Assembly: GCA_902702965.1 (NCBI GenBank)
Contig: CACRXP010000550.1
Location: 171,741 to 235,740, forward strand
Origin: Spirometra erinaceieuropaei
Lineage: Eukaryota > Platyhelminthes > Cestoda > Diphyllobothriidea > Diphyllobothriidae
Length of the DNA stretch: 64,000 nt
Direction of reading: 5' to 3'
Of the stretch, positions 1 through 10,659 are shown in pieces. Position 1 is the first letter of the stretch. Every line of letters starts with the position of its first letter. A program made the translations under genes and the position numbers. The notes below the pieces were generated by a model that made no database searches, had not been told where the DNA came from, and saw nothing but the letters and a program-made list of their open reading frames with translations.

Positions 1-469
1 TTCGATGTCGCACATATTCAGATGTGCTTTATGCGAGCGCGAATACCAACATTCTTTACTGTACTTATTTTATAGAAAATCATCGCATCTTACTATTCTT
101 TGCTTGAAGGATGGGGATCATTTGGTTTTAGGAATTTTAAATGCATAAAAAATTTTGAACTCAACTCATAACCAAAATCACGCTCAGGATTTCAACACCT
201 CATGTTGTATACTTTCCGCGTAAAGAAGACCACGCATTTCTCGACGCTGTTAACAAGCGTCATATAGTGGTCATGAAATTTAGCAGCGGATGTAGACTGT
301 ATCGTCTAATTCACAAGCAACATTACTAAACGTATTAAAACAATACCGTTAAAATAGACTTTTCACGACCCTAAAGAACGCATGCTCAGAAGACTCACTT
401 CCTTCGAGTCTGAAATTTGAGAAGTGAGTTACTAGCAAATAACTATAACAGGAAGATTATTGTGCGTTT

Positions 470-735
470 CCCGAAAAGGATATTTGGATCTATGAACCCA
501 TTGAAAATCAGTAGAACAAATGCATATTAAGCAAGAAGTTATTTTTACCGAATTTGGCTCTTACATGAGGCTGATGAAAAGTGCATCCAAAGGCCAACAT
601 CCTGGCGAGTTTGCAATATCAATGGATTATGCCGCACACCAATCAATATCACAAGTATAATCAAAAACGTATTTCAGAATTCCAGTTAACGATTCATGAG
701 ATCGGTCACTGACTGTAAATATACTTGTAAATTAC
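470..735. repeat. Foldback-family repeat, single arm (F3)
   Basis: This stretch matches the right arm of the two large foldback elements near 58 and 60 kb. Shared blocks in the same order include a run reading cattgaaaatcagtagaac, a tract ending in tttttaccga, an aagtgcat block, an aacatcctg block and a closing block with atttcagaattccag followed by catgagatcggtcac. No matching left arm is evident in positions 1-470, so this is a truncated copy or the window cuts it. It is noncoding. Confidence 0.6.
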
Positions 736-1925
736 TAGGACATGCTTTTCCTGACCAGCAACTTTTTTATGTGTTTGGAACGAATTTTCCTGGAAAAATG
801 TCGTTACTTATTTGATTTTTCCGCAACAGTAGCCAATTAGGAAACGAAAAATAATAAAAGTGGGTTTATGTACAATCATCGTTTGCTAACAAAGTCTGAC
901 ACGTTTTCCGCAACAGACCTCTTTAGCGACGTAATCATGGAATTTTCTCCTACAGTGTGTTTATGCCCATTAAGCAGAAAAATCCATCAGGCTAAAATGG
1001 TGAAGCTTCTGTCGTTTCTAGTTTCGCCGAATTCTCCAATATTTCAAAATTTCGCCCTGCCTGCGCAGTATACAGGACGGCCAAAAAAGTGACTATTTTT
1101 GGGCGTCAAATCGAAAAATACAAAGAGGTATAACCTAAGGTCTAACGCATCATGAATGTTGACGTCCCAACAGATGCAAACAGGGCTTTTCAGCTCTTAC
1201 TGCAATTGGTGGCAGCCATATGATTTTAGTTTGAAAAGATTACCCCAGGATGTTTGCGTGCAAAATGCGCACACTACGTACACATATCACTTGTCTAAAA
1301 CGGGTCGTGCTGTAATTGGGCTAGAACAAAAGACGGAGCGCAGATCACAGCACGCAGACGTTATTGAGGATGCACAAAAATGTAGGGCTCAGGGTCAGGG
1401 CTCAGGGTCACGCCGTGCCACCCACCTCCCGCCTCCGGTCTCCTTGACTCTGTCTTGACACCAGACTTGAGATGGTGCGGAAGGGGGGACTGCGGTGGAT
1501 GCAGAGTGAGTCTAATATCATTTTAAATGCAAGTCACCTGCATCCTGCATCCTCCTCGCTGTGTGGCACTCGGTGGACCCCATCTGCAACTACGGTCTAA
1601 ATAGCATCACGTTGACACCTGCTCCTGAGAATATGAATATTCAAGCCAGCACGCTGACGTATGTAAAACATCTGGCGTCGCTTCCCATGAATGTTTTTTT
1701 CAACTCTGCAGTTCGGATACTCGTTCATACATATACTGATTAAAAAATTGGAGTTGTGAAAATTCCCACGGCAATATTCAGAATACGAGGTGGCGAGCAA
1801 ACGTTGCTTTCCATAACCCCTCTTCGGGCCTGTACAGTTATATGGGAACGGGGTACACTGAATGAAAAATCGATAAATGTTAGTTTTAAAAATACAGGGG
1901 GACGAGAGCAGAAAGGCGCGGGAAG
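736..1925. other. Intergenic, partly repeat-derived
   Basis: No gene is recognised. Positions about 1395-1550 carry a scrambled piece of the dispersed repeat called family R here, with the block reading cctccggtctccttgactctg and a 'gcggtggatgca' block in reversed order relative to the copies at 10.0 and 62.4 kb. A short direct duplication of 'ggctcagggtca' lies at about 1386-1412. The remainder shows short random open frames only. Confidence 0.4.
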
Positions 1926-2567
1926 TTGCGTGTGGTTAGTCAACTTGCGTGTACTTCTGAGGCAATTTGGCTAACTGCAAAAGCACCGGATTCACCGAGC
2001 TTTCACGTCCCGACGGTCTACCGACCGCCTAGAAATGATCCCACAGCGGACGCCCGTCTTATTGAGGACCTGGAGAGATTCCCTATCCGGTCCGACGTCT
2101 TAATCATGGGAGACTTCAACGCACCTCTTATCGACTGGAGTTCAGCTTATGCATCTGGTCCAGACCATGCTTTCGACCGACGTTTGTTGGACATGGCCCT
2201 CAGGTTATTTCTCACTCAGCACGTCTCCTTTCCTACGAGGGTCCGCGAAGGGCAACAGTCAAACTGTCTGGATCTGCTCCTTACGAAGTCACTGGACAGC
2301 ATTGATGAGGTGCAATGTCTACCTCCCCTAGGTCGAAGCTACCACGTCGTACTGTTGTGGGAGTACTCCATTTTTTCTCTGCCCGAACAGGCCACCAGGG
2401 TTAGAAGGAACATTTGGCGCGGTGACTTTGCCCAAATGAAAGCGGAACTAAAATCCATAAACTGGGAATCAGCTTTTTCCGGTGACATAATCAAGGATTG
2501 GGACTGGTTTAGTGAGTTATTGCACTTTTTCTCAGAGACCACTATCCTGTTTCACGGAGGAAACTGA
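1926..2567 (+). pseudogene. LINE-A1 endonuclease domain (EEP), 5'-truncated
   Basis: This is the C-terminal two thirds of an APE-type (EEP) endonuclease domain from a CR1/Jockey-type non-LTR retrotransposon, the enzyme that nicks target DNA for insertion. Visible motifs are VYRPP at about residues 31-35, GDFNAPLIDW at about 61-70, and SYH at about 138-140 where the family normally has SDH, so a catalytic Asp is replaced by Tyr. The N-terminal catalytic Asn and Glu motifs are missing. The frame ends before the linker and the RT continues in a different frame from 2609, so the copy is dead. The first residues are an arbitrary open start, not a true initiation site. Confidence 0.8.
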
Positions 2568-2608
2568 ACAGCAGACCCCGGTGGCTAACACAAGCTTCAA
2601 AAAAGGAA

Positions 2609-4492
2609 GTGAATAAAAAGCGGTTATGGATAAACCTCCTCTCGGATAAGAGCTATGTGTCGATAAATGCATACAAAGCACAGAGGAACCTAGTTAGGAG
2701 GCTAATCCTCGGGACGCGGCGTAGTTTCGAGAAAGACCAACTGAATCGAGCGGCAGAAAATCCGAAGTTATTCTATGGTTATATAAGAAGAAGCACACGA
2801 AACAGAGACCCAATCCCCTTATTGAAAACTAGTGACGACCTAGAACTCAGTGAAGACGGAGAAAAGGCAGATCACCTTTTACAATTTGTCAAGTTCATCT
2901 TTACGAAGAAAAGCGCATTTTTCCCTCCCGACTGCAACGTAGTGGACAGGCTAACGATTGAGCACGTCTCTTTTGTCGAATCTATTGTTCGCAAAGAACT
3001 TTTAACGCTAAATGAGTCTAAATCACCCGGGCCGGATGACATACCGCCGAAATTGTTGAAGTAGCTTGCTGGGGAACTATCCAAACCGCGGTCCATGCTC
3101 TTCCAAGTTTCGTTCGAAGCAGGCTATTTCCCCACTGATTAGAAATCCGCACGGATCACGCCAATTTATAAAGGCGGCAGCAAGGTCTTAACAAACAACT
3201 ACAGACCAATCAACCTTACTTCACTTTGCTGCAAAATTATAAAAAAAATAATTAAGCGAGAAATAATCCACTTCCAAGAAGAGCATAATCTGCTATACGA
3301 TGCCTTGCACGGATTTCGTAGAGGCAGATCATGCGTGACAAATCTACTTTATTGTTTAGATCGCTGGACCGGAGCAGTCGATGGCGGCAATTCAGTGTAC
3401 TCAGTCTACGTCGACTTTAAGAAAGCATTCGACAGTGTATCACATCAGCGTCTCCTGTACAAATTATGCCGAAAAGACATAAGGGGTTACCTCCTGAGGT
3501 GGATCCAAAGCTTCTTGATCGGTCGCTCTCAAATCGTCCACGTCTGTGACAGGCAATCGGCGGAGGTAGTGGTTGAAAGCGGTGTTCCACAAGGCTCAGT
3601 TCTTGGCCCTACCCTATTCATTATATACGTCAACGACTGCGTCAGGGAACTGAATCGTGATGTCGCCATGTTCGCTGATGATGTTAAACTTTTCAGCGTC
3701 ATTCGAACTGAATTTGACGAAGAGCGCTTGCAGGCAGACCTGACCCGACTCGAGAAATGGTCACAGGACTGGCTGTTGCCGTTTTATGTGACTAAGTGTA
3801 ATGTCCTGCGAGTCGGCAGGACCCGATCTCTGAGCCGGAGGGTTTACCATCTAAATGGCCTACCATTGCAGAAGGTAGACTCGCAGAAAGACTTGGGTGC
3901 GTGGGTAACGGCTTCTCTAAAACCGTCGCTCCACTGCTCTAAGGTAGCCAAGTCCGCGATGTCAGTCCTTTATCTTGTCAAAAGAGCTTTCTCTACCCCC
4001 GATGAGGACTGTTTCGTTAAATTCTTTCGGACCTTTGTACGGCCACAGCTAGAGTTCGTTATGCAGGCGTGGAAACCCTGGACCTCTAAAGATCTCACCA
4101 TCCTTGAGAAAGTTCAAAGGCGGACAACCAAACTCGCAAGTGGACAGGGTTCACTACCCTATGAAACACGACTGTCCAATCTCGGCCTTTTTCCTTTGAG
4201 TTACAGACAGCTAAGAGGCGACCTTATACAAACATTCCGTATAATGCGCGTTCAGGACTGCTGTCTCTTGCCTGCTGATTTCGTTGAGTTAGCAACCACA
4301 ACGAACCTCCGAGGTCATCCACTTAAACTACGTGTGACTGGCGCCAAGCTGGACATTCGGAAGTTCTTCTTTTCAAACAGAGTGATCGCAGCTTGAAATG
4401 CTCTGCCTGCAGATGTCGTCATATCCACCTCCGTCGAGGCTTTTAAGCGCAAGTTGGACCAGTGTACCACTAAACGTCATAATGTCACCTGA
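2609..4492 (+). pseudogene. LINE-A1 reverse transcriptase, several nonsense mutations
   Basis: One reading frame carries the linker, RT and C-terminal domain of a CR1/Jockey-type LINE. Seen in order: SPGPDDIPP near 3030, HGFRRGRSC near 3308, VYVDFKKAFDSVSHQRL near 3404, SGVPQGSVLGP near 3580, the catalytic MFADDVKLF near 3668, and the thumb and C-terminal LRGDLIQTFRIM block near 4210. Catalytic Asp residues are intact, but TAG at 3062-3064 and 3140-3142 and TGA at 4394-4396 interrupt the frame; the latter two replace the Trp seen in relatives. After the TGA the tail continues as NALPADVVISTSVEAFKRKL to the TGA at 4490-4492. It is related to but clearly diverged from LINE-A2 and A3. The 3' end may reach about 4850, where an aaataaactgaaac tract resembles the A3 terminus. 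Confidence 0.88.
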
Positions 4493-4499
4493 CCGACGT

Positions 4500-4823
4500 C
4501 TTAGCATTTCGACCGAACAGTTTATTAATGTTATATTACTGCTTGTATTTCAGTAACGTTTGTTTTCTTATTATTGTCCCATGTCAGTCGAATGTGTATT
4601 GGCATTTACTTCGTCTCCCTCAGAAACTGAGATAGCACCAACCATCCATAGACAGACTACTGTACAGCGCATTTAGTAACGCCAATGTTTTCAATTCTTG
4701 TCTGTCTGGTTTCGAAAAATTTGCCAATCTGAAGTAACTCTCTAGCTGTTTGATGTTCACATTTTCAAATTTTTGATATAGTTCGCCTCCTTGTAAGAAA
4801 TAGGGAGTTCGAAGGTTCAACAC
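4500..4823. other. Likely 3' UTR of LINE-A1 / PLE1 boundary
   Basis: No coding region is recognised. The stretch lies between the stop of the LINE-A1 frame (+) and the stop of the PLE1 frame (-). An aaataaactgaaac tract near 4839 resembles the 3' terminus of LINE-A3, so this may be the LINE-A1 untranslated tail joined to PLE1. The exact junction cannot be placed by eye. Confidence 0.4.
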
Positions 4824-5453
4824 CTATATTTCCGTAAAATAAACTGAAACTGACCACGATGGGCGTGGAGCTTGAACGAGGTTCTTTTGGGCGCATAGGG
4901 TCGGTTTTCGTAAGTTGATGACGGCCGCCTCTGCCGTTGCTAACAGGCGCTGGCCCAGTAGCTTAGGGTAGCTCGAGAGGACCTTATAAATCACACGAAA
5001 TGCTTCAGCGGGACCCACATGATGCCCTGAGTCCACTGCATGCGCAAGGATGGCGCTGTCTATTCTCCTAGTTTCACCCTTTGCCAGCCATGCGGGAAGG
5101 TGCTCTCGTATTCTTTTGGAAAGACGTTGACTTGTACGACCAATATAACCTGCTCCACAGGAGCAAGTGAATGGGTAAATGCACATTAAGTTGGTCTGAG
5201 GTGGCAGCCTATCCTTGCCTTCTCCGCAGTAAATAGAGTTAATAGAGAATGGTACACGAACTCTTGCCACTGGGAAGGTTCTCGAGACAGCTTGATGAAG
5301 GCGCCTGTCTAGGAGTTCGCTCGTAGCGTCTCCTTGGAAAGGAACTTTGAGGAAAAGAGGTTTCTGTTCGGCAGTCAATGTGGTGGGTTTTGCGGGTCGT
5401 TCAGCAAGGTTCTTTGCAATGAACCTATCGGGATACCCGTTTTTGCGAAGCAA
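4824..5453 (-). pseudogene. PLE1 GIY-YIG endonuclease domain
   Basis: This is the C-terminal part of a Penelope-like element protein: a linker (NGYPDRFIAKNL at the start) followed by a GIY-YIG nuclease domain. The core reads CIYPFTCSCGAGYIGRTSQR at about residues 86-105, with the downstream RIREHLPAW and the C-terminal LATAEAAVINLRKP block also present. The GIY-YIG residues Tyr, Tyr-Ile-Gly, Arg and the EH pair are all visible. It runs in the same direction as the RT piece at 5594-6148, but the region between them is shifted and carries stops, so the protein is broken. Closely similar in layout to PLE2 at 27556-28347. Confidence 0.85.
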
Positions 5454-5593
5454 GTCTTGGATTTTTTAAGTTCTTCTTAGGTATTATCTATTGAACAATT
5501 TCTTTTTATCTCTTTTTGCCAAACACCCGGCTAGATTTCGTTTTTGTTGGAGAGGTACGAGACCACCGAAGTCGTGTATTGTCCAGACCAGGT

Positions 5594-6148
5594 TTATTTC
5601 CGATAGACACCCCTTCGAATGCTACCGTCAGGTCTCCTGTTTAGAAGGACATCTGCGAAAGGGAACGAACCGGCCGATTCCATCTCTAATGTGAATTTGA
5701 TCGACGGATGTGCCCGATTTACGGCACTTAAGAGGGCATTAACGTCATTTTCTGCGGTGGCAATCGTAAAGATATCAGCAACATAGCGACCGCAATGTTT
5801 AGCCTTGTCGATCTGATTGCTCAGTTGAAATCTTCCCAGCATGCCCATGAAGACGTCAACTAAGAGAGGTCCAAGTAGCGAGCCCATAGCAACGCCGCCT
5901 ATTTGTCTATAGAGTTGGTTGTCCAAAAGAAACTGCACATTTAATGTGCACCTTAGGAATAATTCCCTGAGTGTGTTTGTCGGCATTCCTATTTCTTGCT
6001 GATTGGCAGATAGAAAATCACAGATGTAATCAACCTTCTCGGTGACCGGGACGTTTGTAAAAAGTGATGCAACGTCTAGTGAGTACATCATCATGCCCTT
6101 ACGGTTGAGGCCTTTACTATGTTTAATGAATTGAATGCAATCGCACAA
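5594..6148 (-). pseudogene. PLE1 reverse transcriptase fragment
   Basis: This is part of a Penelope-like RT (telomerase-related clade). Visible motifs: LDVASLFTNVPV at about residues 24-35, RCTLNVQFLLDNQLYRQIGG near 66-85, GVAMGSLLGPLLVDVFMG near 85-102, and GRYVADIF near 120, where the canonical sequence is YVDD. The first catalytic Asp is therefore changed to Ala and the enzyme would be inactive. FTLEMESAGSFPFADVLLNRR marks the downstream RT block. The frame starts abruptly at 6148, inside the RT, and the preceding part of the protein is absent here. Downstream the frame reaches a stop in RK*TW, then is shifted before the GIY-YIG part. Confidence 0.85.
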
Positions 6149-6149
6149 A

Positions 6150-6830
6150 ATAAAAAAGTGAAGAATGTGACGAAAAATTCGTAGGCACAGACTAGCAAAA
6201 TGTAAAGAGAAATGGCAAAAACGAACAACGCTGTGCCATAGCTTTAAGGAAAGGGTAAAAATGACTTATATGGCCGTCCAATTTAAAATTCAAACAAGAA
6301 TACTCAGCAAAAGTAAGTAAAGATGAACCAATGACAAAATCCATTAGGCAGCCATATAAGTCATCCTTCCTAAAGGAAGCGTAGACGAGCTCACAATTGT
6401 TTCCCTTTTGATATGTGGCACTTAATGAACTCATAGTAAATCCCTATAGCCTTCACTGCCACTAAGGGCTGTCTGTGTAGCAAATTATTAACGGCCTTAC
6501 TAAGACTGGAATAAGCGGGGACCACACATAGACAATCGTTACGAATAGAATAGAGTGGATTCAGGACAGACATAAGACACGTTTAGCAAAAGCGACCGAG
6601 TGAGAGGCCATGTTGGGAAGAAATAAAAACTTGGTTGGCTGTGTAAAAATCAGTAATTCTGATTGCTATTAATATTCCAGACAGCTTAGGAGGAAAAGGT
6701 GTTTTTAAAATTACCCAGTAATTTTGACAGGAACTTGAAATAGATTTAAATACTTGGCAGGTAGTTAAGAGAATACGTTTTTCAAACGCCCAGATATAAA
6801 TGAACATTGCGACGAGAATCGCATTTCTGT
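6150..6830. other. Unassigned sequence between two PLE pieces
   Basis: Nothing is recognised in this stretch of about 680 bases. It sits between two minus-strand PLE fragments that both contain the same RT segment (about 6040-6148 and 6832-6935). It may be an insertion between partial tandem PLE copies or simply unrelated DNA. Short minus-strand open frames here show no familiar motif. Confidence 0.3.
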
Positions 6831-6831
6831 G

Positions 6832-7012
6832 TTGGTGACCGGGACGTCTGTTAAAAGCGATGCAGCGTCTAGTGAAAGCGGCATCATGCCGTTAATTTTG
6901 AGGCCTTAAATGCCATCAATGAATTGAAAGGTATCTCGATAGCTTTGTGGAGCTAGCTGATGCTGTATGGGCTTTAGTTTCTCTGCTAATCACTTCACTT
7001 AAAAACAGCTGG
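6832..7012 (-). pseudogene. Second PLE reverse transcriptase fragment
   Basis: Translated on the minus strand this reads WLAEKLKPIQHQLAPQSY, then RDTFQFIDGI, a stop, GLKINGMMPLSLDAASLLTD and VPVT. It aligns with PLE2 at about 26890-27050 and with the start of PLE1 RT. It overlaps PLE1 RT sequence by about 100 bases with many differences, so it is a separate copy in the same orientation. Partial head-to-tail copies are a known feature of Penelope-like elements. The fragment is too short and decayed to be functional. Confidence 0.75.
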
Positions 7013-7179
7013 CGGGATTTTTAGTTTGGTTATTTCGCATAATTTAAAGCAAGTATCAGATTGTGGATGAGTCAAGTATCATCATCTACCATTAAGTATC
7101 TTTACTTACTATGCAGTATTGTCCTTTTGGGCCTTCTGCAAAGCTATTTTCATTCCTTGGAAAACTAACTGCATTCTTT

Positions 7180-7480
7180 GGAAGTCTTTAAATCGAACTT
7201 TGTTTCCAAATCCGACCCAAAGAGACGAGCGCGTTCCGTAAAACGATTGATCAGCGCCCCTCTAACAATGTATATTCCCGATCGCAACCTACAGGACAAC
7301 GAGTCCGTGGCTCACTGGGTAGAAGCGTTGAACTTCCAACAGACATTTCGCGAGTTCGAGCCTCGGGAGTTGCATATCCCGGGGTCGGGTATGGCAGGCT
7401 GACGACGGCTTACAGGCCAGAAATGACCATTCCAGTCTTCCCTGTCTTATTCGGTAATGCTATTTAGCCTACGTTTACTG
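7180..7480 (+). repeat. tRNA-headed short repeat, copy 1 (SINE-like)
   Basis: A tRNA-like segment at about 7301-7367 has an A-box-like tggctcactgggtag and a B-box-like agttcgagcctc, which would be internal RNA polymerase III promoter elements. The flanks match copies at 61.6-62.0 kb: upstream 'tatattcccgatcgcaacc' and downstream 'ggtcgggtatggcaggctg' followed by a 'tgaccattccagtc' block. This order, a tRNA-like head plus a conserved unique tail, is typical of a SINE. No polyA tail is obvious. Confidence 0.6.
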
Positions 7481-7484
7481 TATT

Positions 7485-8690
7485 TACTGTGACTTAGATG
7501 TCTCAGTGTATTGTGATATGATTTTATTCACATGGCGATAAAAACGATGTTTCAAAGAAGGGTATACATAAATCAAGGCATTTTCTTTGGCATATAGAAT
7601 GAGCCAACTGTAACCAGGAAACATATTAATAGCAGAAGCCAAATATAACAAAAAACAGAACCCAAACATGATCTTTCTCAACGTACAGGTAGAGTCAGTC
7701 CGCATACAATGTCAACGCAAAATTTAAAATCAAACAGACTTCACCGAACACCGTATTTGTAACAGTAAAAGAAGTTACGTCGTACACCACCAGAGTTTGT
7801 GGCGCCAGGTAGGGAGTACTTTTTAAAAGCACAACCAGGTAAATCCCAATACGTGTAAAGCTGCAACTGCTTTAACGTAACAACGAACGACAATGAAGCT
7901 AACAGTTCATAATGGGCCTGGAATTTCGGAGTGTATGGCGCATTGTGGCGAAATTTCCATCAAATTTATTTTTAAACTTGAAAACTATCCTTCCTAAGTG
8001 AAATATGGCATACTTTCTTGTGCTTTTAGATTCCTTTGCAAGTATATGGAACGTTGCAACATTAGAGACAAAACTCCTTAGGCTAGATCCGAAAGTCGAT
8101 GTGAATGTTTCAGCTGTATAGTCAAACCCCCTACAGTTTAGTAGTGCAGCGATGCAAAATCGGCAGAACAAACACTTCCAGGTAATTCCTGTGATTGCAA
8201 CATTGTAATTTATTCAACATTAGAACACGCACTAGTCAACTGTGATGTGTTCTGCAAGGTAACGCAAAATCTCTCTGCGTTTAGAAAGTGGAAACTCAGA
8301 AGGGAATTAGGAAAACGCTGACGTACTGTCAGTATACAACAAGTTGATTGGAACCTCACTGGCAACTGGTGTAAAAATTTACGACTTAAAGGCGACTCCT
8401 CTTTAGTAGTATTTCTCCAATGTCCGGTCTCATAAAAAAACAAAAATACGACTTTCCATTATACAACGCACGTGGGCTGATATATCCTACATACGCTTAA
8501 GTCATGCCAGCAAGTTGTATTCATTCGGCTTCGGACCACATTTTTATGGCAGTACGGTAGCGTATTTAACAGGCAAGTTTAAATAGGACGCATTTATGCA
8601 CGGTTGGTCTCAGCAGGGAGCTCCGTGTTTGCACAATTTGCCGTTCTTCATATTTTCAGTCTGAACACAACCAATCGTAGTTTTAAAATG
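7485..8690. other. Unassigned intergenic sequence
   Basis: No gene or recognisable element is seen here. Minus-strand open frames of up to about 90 codons have no familiar motif and are best treated as chance. Confidence 0.3.
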
Positions 8691-8697
8691 AACTAAC

Positions 8698-8841
8698 GAA
8701 CATCTTGTTCCATGCATTTCAAAGTTTTCAGGAACTCTATGACTAAATATTCTCGTGGAAATTCTGGGTTGTCAGAATTTCCACGAGAATATTTAGTCAT
8801 AGAGTTCCTGAAAACTTTGAAATGCATAGAACAAGATGTTC
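8698..8841. repeat. Near-perfect 144-bp hairpin
   Basis: Two 68-base arms, 8698-8765 and 8774-8841, are reverse complements with one mismatch (8711 c against t), separated by the 8-base loop gggttgtc. Weaker complementarity continues outward for about 35 bases on each side (a 'gaacta' block flanks both arms). This could be a hairpin MITE, a source of double-stranded RNA, or a recent foldback duplication. The diverged outer flanks argue against a simple assembly artefact. Confidence 0.9.
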
Positions 8842-8929
8842 ACTAGTTCGTTGCACTGGTTGTTCGACAGTCATAAGCGACCACGACTGTCCTTGGAGAA
8901 GGAGGGGAAGTGGCACCTTGTGCGTGAGT

Positions 8930-9330
8930 TTATTTCACGTGAGGCACAATGAGCCGCGCCTGCCACAGTCCGTTCGCACACTCACCGCATTTCAAGGTCA
9001 TGACAAAGCCAGGAGGACTAGAGACGTGTATGGGCACTACGCCTAAGCCTGCCCACACATTACGCGAAAGATCTGACCTCTAAATTCACAGGAACCAGAC
9101 TTCAAAGAAAGAAGCGCGTCTCGGAACCCACGCAGGAACCAAGCACATGATCGTAACTGGGCCCCAAGTGCATCAGCTTTATTATAATGTGTAATGAGCT
9201 GAAAAGGCAAAAGGACAGATGACTACGTGTTTGTCACACCCTTAACTTCCTCCCGTATGCATCGACGGCCCATCTGAATGTTTGCTCGAACGGTAGCGTG
9301 ATCGGGCGCTAAGTGGTGTGATCCGCCGTC
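8930..9330. repeat. Dispersed repeat shared with 32.3-33.1 kb
   Basis: Several blocks recur in the same order near 32.3-32.5 and 33.07-33.15 kb: aaggtcatgaca, ggagacgtg, an 'ccagacttcaaag' block, 'ggaacc', 'gcatgtgatc'-like sequence, a 'gtttgctcgaa' block and 'gggcgct'. The copy near 33 kb is interrupted by a foldback element. No coding capacity is recognised. Confidence 0.55.
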
Positions 9331-9509
9331 TAAACAGTGTCATACACAATGCAGCCAATAGGGATATTGATGCAATTCAGATGCCATAAACGGTCAGAGA
9401 TGGTTACGTTGTCGCACCTAAGGTAAACGAACCCCAGCCGTCCGTAATAGGAGACCGGTGGTGATAGAGGTTTTTGTAGGCGTGGTCGGGGAGCGCACAG
9501 GCGACAAGG

Positions 9510-9915
9510 TCAAGTCATTGTATGCAAAAGAAAAGATATTGGGGATGCGCGCTTGTACTTTGGGTGGTTGAAGATTAGTTGCCCTAACCTCCAACCTTGA
9601 CCCTTAACCCTAAGCTCTTATCCCCTAACCACAACCCGTAATCCCTAACCCTAAGTCCTAACCCTAATCCCAACCCTTACCCTTAACTGCAACCCTAAAC
9701 TCTAACCTCAAACCGTCCGACGCGAAAGTTAGATGGAGACGACAGGCCGATAGTCAGAAAGGTAAATGGCAACAAGAAACAAGGCCGCGCACAGAACACC
9801 TATCGTAACACACAGCAACACTACGCCAACGTAATCACAACAACTCAAAATAATTAAGTAGGTCAACGGTATTGTGTCCATCAAGTGCGGCTACATAACC
9901 ATATCTTGCCGTTTT
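9510..9915. repeat. Duplicated block, copy 1, with degenerate telomeric repeats
   Basis: Positions 9510-9590 and 9715-9912 recur at about 10322-10405 and 10428-10650 in the same order and orientation (for example aagtcattgtatgcaaaag against aagcaattgtatgcaaaag, and the shared block ending gtcaacggtattgtgtcc). Between the two blocks this copy carries about 130 bases of degenerate CCCTAA-type repeats, at about 9588-9718, which copy 2 has lost almost completely. CCCTAA is the complement of the TTAGGG animal telomere repeat. Confidence 0.8.
9588..9718. repeat. Degenerate interstitial telomeric repeat (CCCTAA)n
   Basis: At least ten units related to ccctaa/cccta are visible, mixed with variants such as cccttaacc, cccgtaatc and aaccctaag. 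The pattern is telomere-like but heavily mutated, so it is an old interstitial tract and not a chromosome end. It sits inside a duplicated block. Confidence 0.75.
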
Positions 9916-9954
9916 ATTACGAAACGCGAATGCATCACAGCAGTTAGACAGTCG

Positions 9955-10260
9955 TTGCCGACGCTGTCCACTGTGAACTCCACAGCAAAGTGAAGCAGAC
10001 AAGGTGGCTTACGAGCGATTTAGTTTATAGTGAATGTGGACTTGCGTAGCATCCACCGCACTCTCTTCTCCTCCCCCACTTGGGGCCGGTGCCAAGACAG
10101 AGTCAAGAAGACCGGAGGAGGGGCAGGGCGCAGGTGGATGGCGCGGTCTAGTCGGCACCTTGGCGTTCAACTCCACACCTCCTGGTCCACACAGCAAATG
10201 ACGGGGAGTTTAACTAACAACAAAAGTGTGCGTGGCACGGCCGGAGCCGTACCTAGGCGT
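9955..10260 (+). repeat. Dispersed repeat family R, copy at 10 kb
   Basis: It shares ordered blocks with copies at 55.4 and 62.3 kb: 'gctgtccactgtgaactccac', tagtttatagtgaatg, gtggacttgcg, ccaccgcactctc, gacagagtcaagaagaccgg, a 'gcaggtggatggcgcgg' block, ccttggcgttc and ctggtccacacagcaaatga. The repeat is GC-rich compared with its surroundings. Short open frames exist but differ between copies, so no protein is claimed. It may be part of a larger element. Confidence 0.7.
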
Positions 10261-10309
10261 GGCGTCACCTCTGGCTCGGATCTCAAAAAGTGTCATGAAG
10301 GCCACATTA

Positions 10310-10655
10310 AGGATCCATTGCAGGCGACGAGGTCAAGCAATTGTATGCAAAAGTAAAGCTATTGGGAATGCGCGGTTGTACTTTGAGTGGTTGAGAAAGA
10401 GTTGCCCTAACCCCTAATCCTGAAAAAGTTAACACGAAAGTTAGAAGAAGACGACAGGCCGGAAGTCAAGAAGGACCACCGGAATTTGACCAAAAAAAGT
10501 AGACGCGGCAACAAAAAACAAGGCCGCCAACAGAACACACACCACAACGCTCAGCAACACCACGCCAACGCAACCACACCAACTCAAAATAATTAAGTAG
10601 GTCAACGGTATTGTGTCCATCAATTGCGGCTACATAACCATATCTTATCCAATAA
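10310..10655. repeat. Duplicated block, copy 2
   Basis: This is the second copy of the block at 9510-9915. It retains only a short telomere-like remnant, gccctaacccctaatcctg, at about 10402-10420. The right half, from cgaaagttagaagaagacga to gcggctacataaccatatctt, is highly similar to copy 1 but has small insertions. The two copies flank the family R repeat at 9955-10260. Confidence 0.8.
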
Positions 10656-10659
10656 ACAT

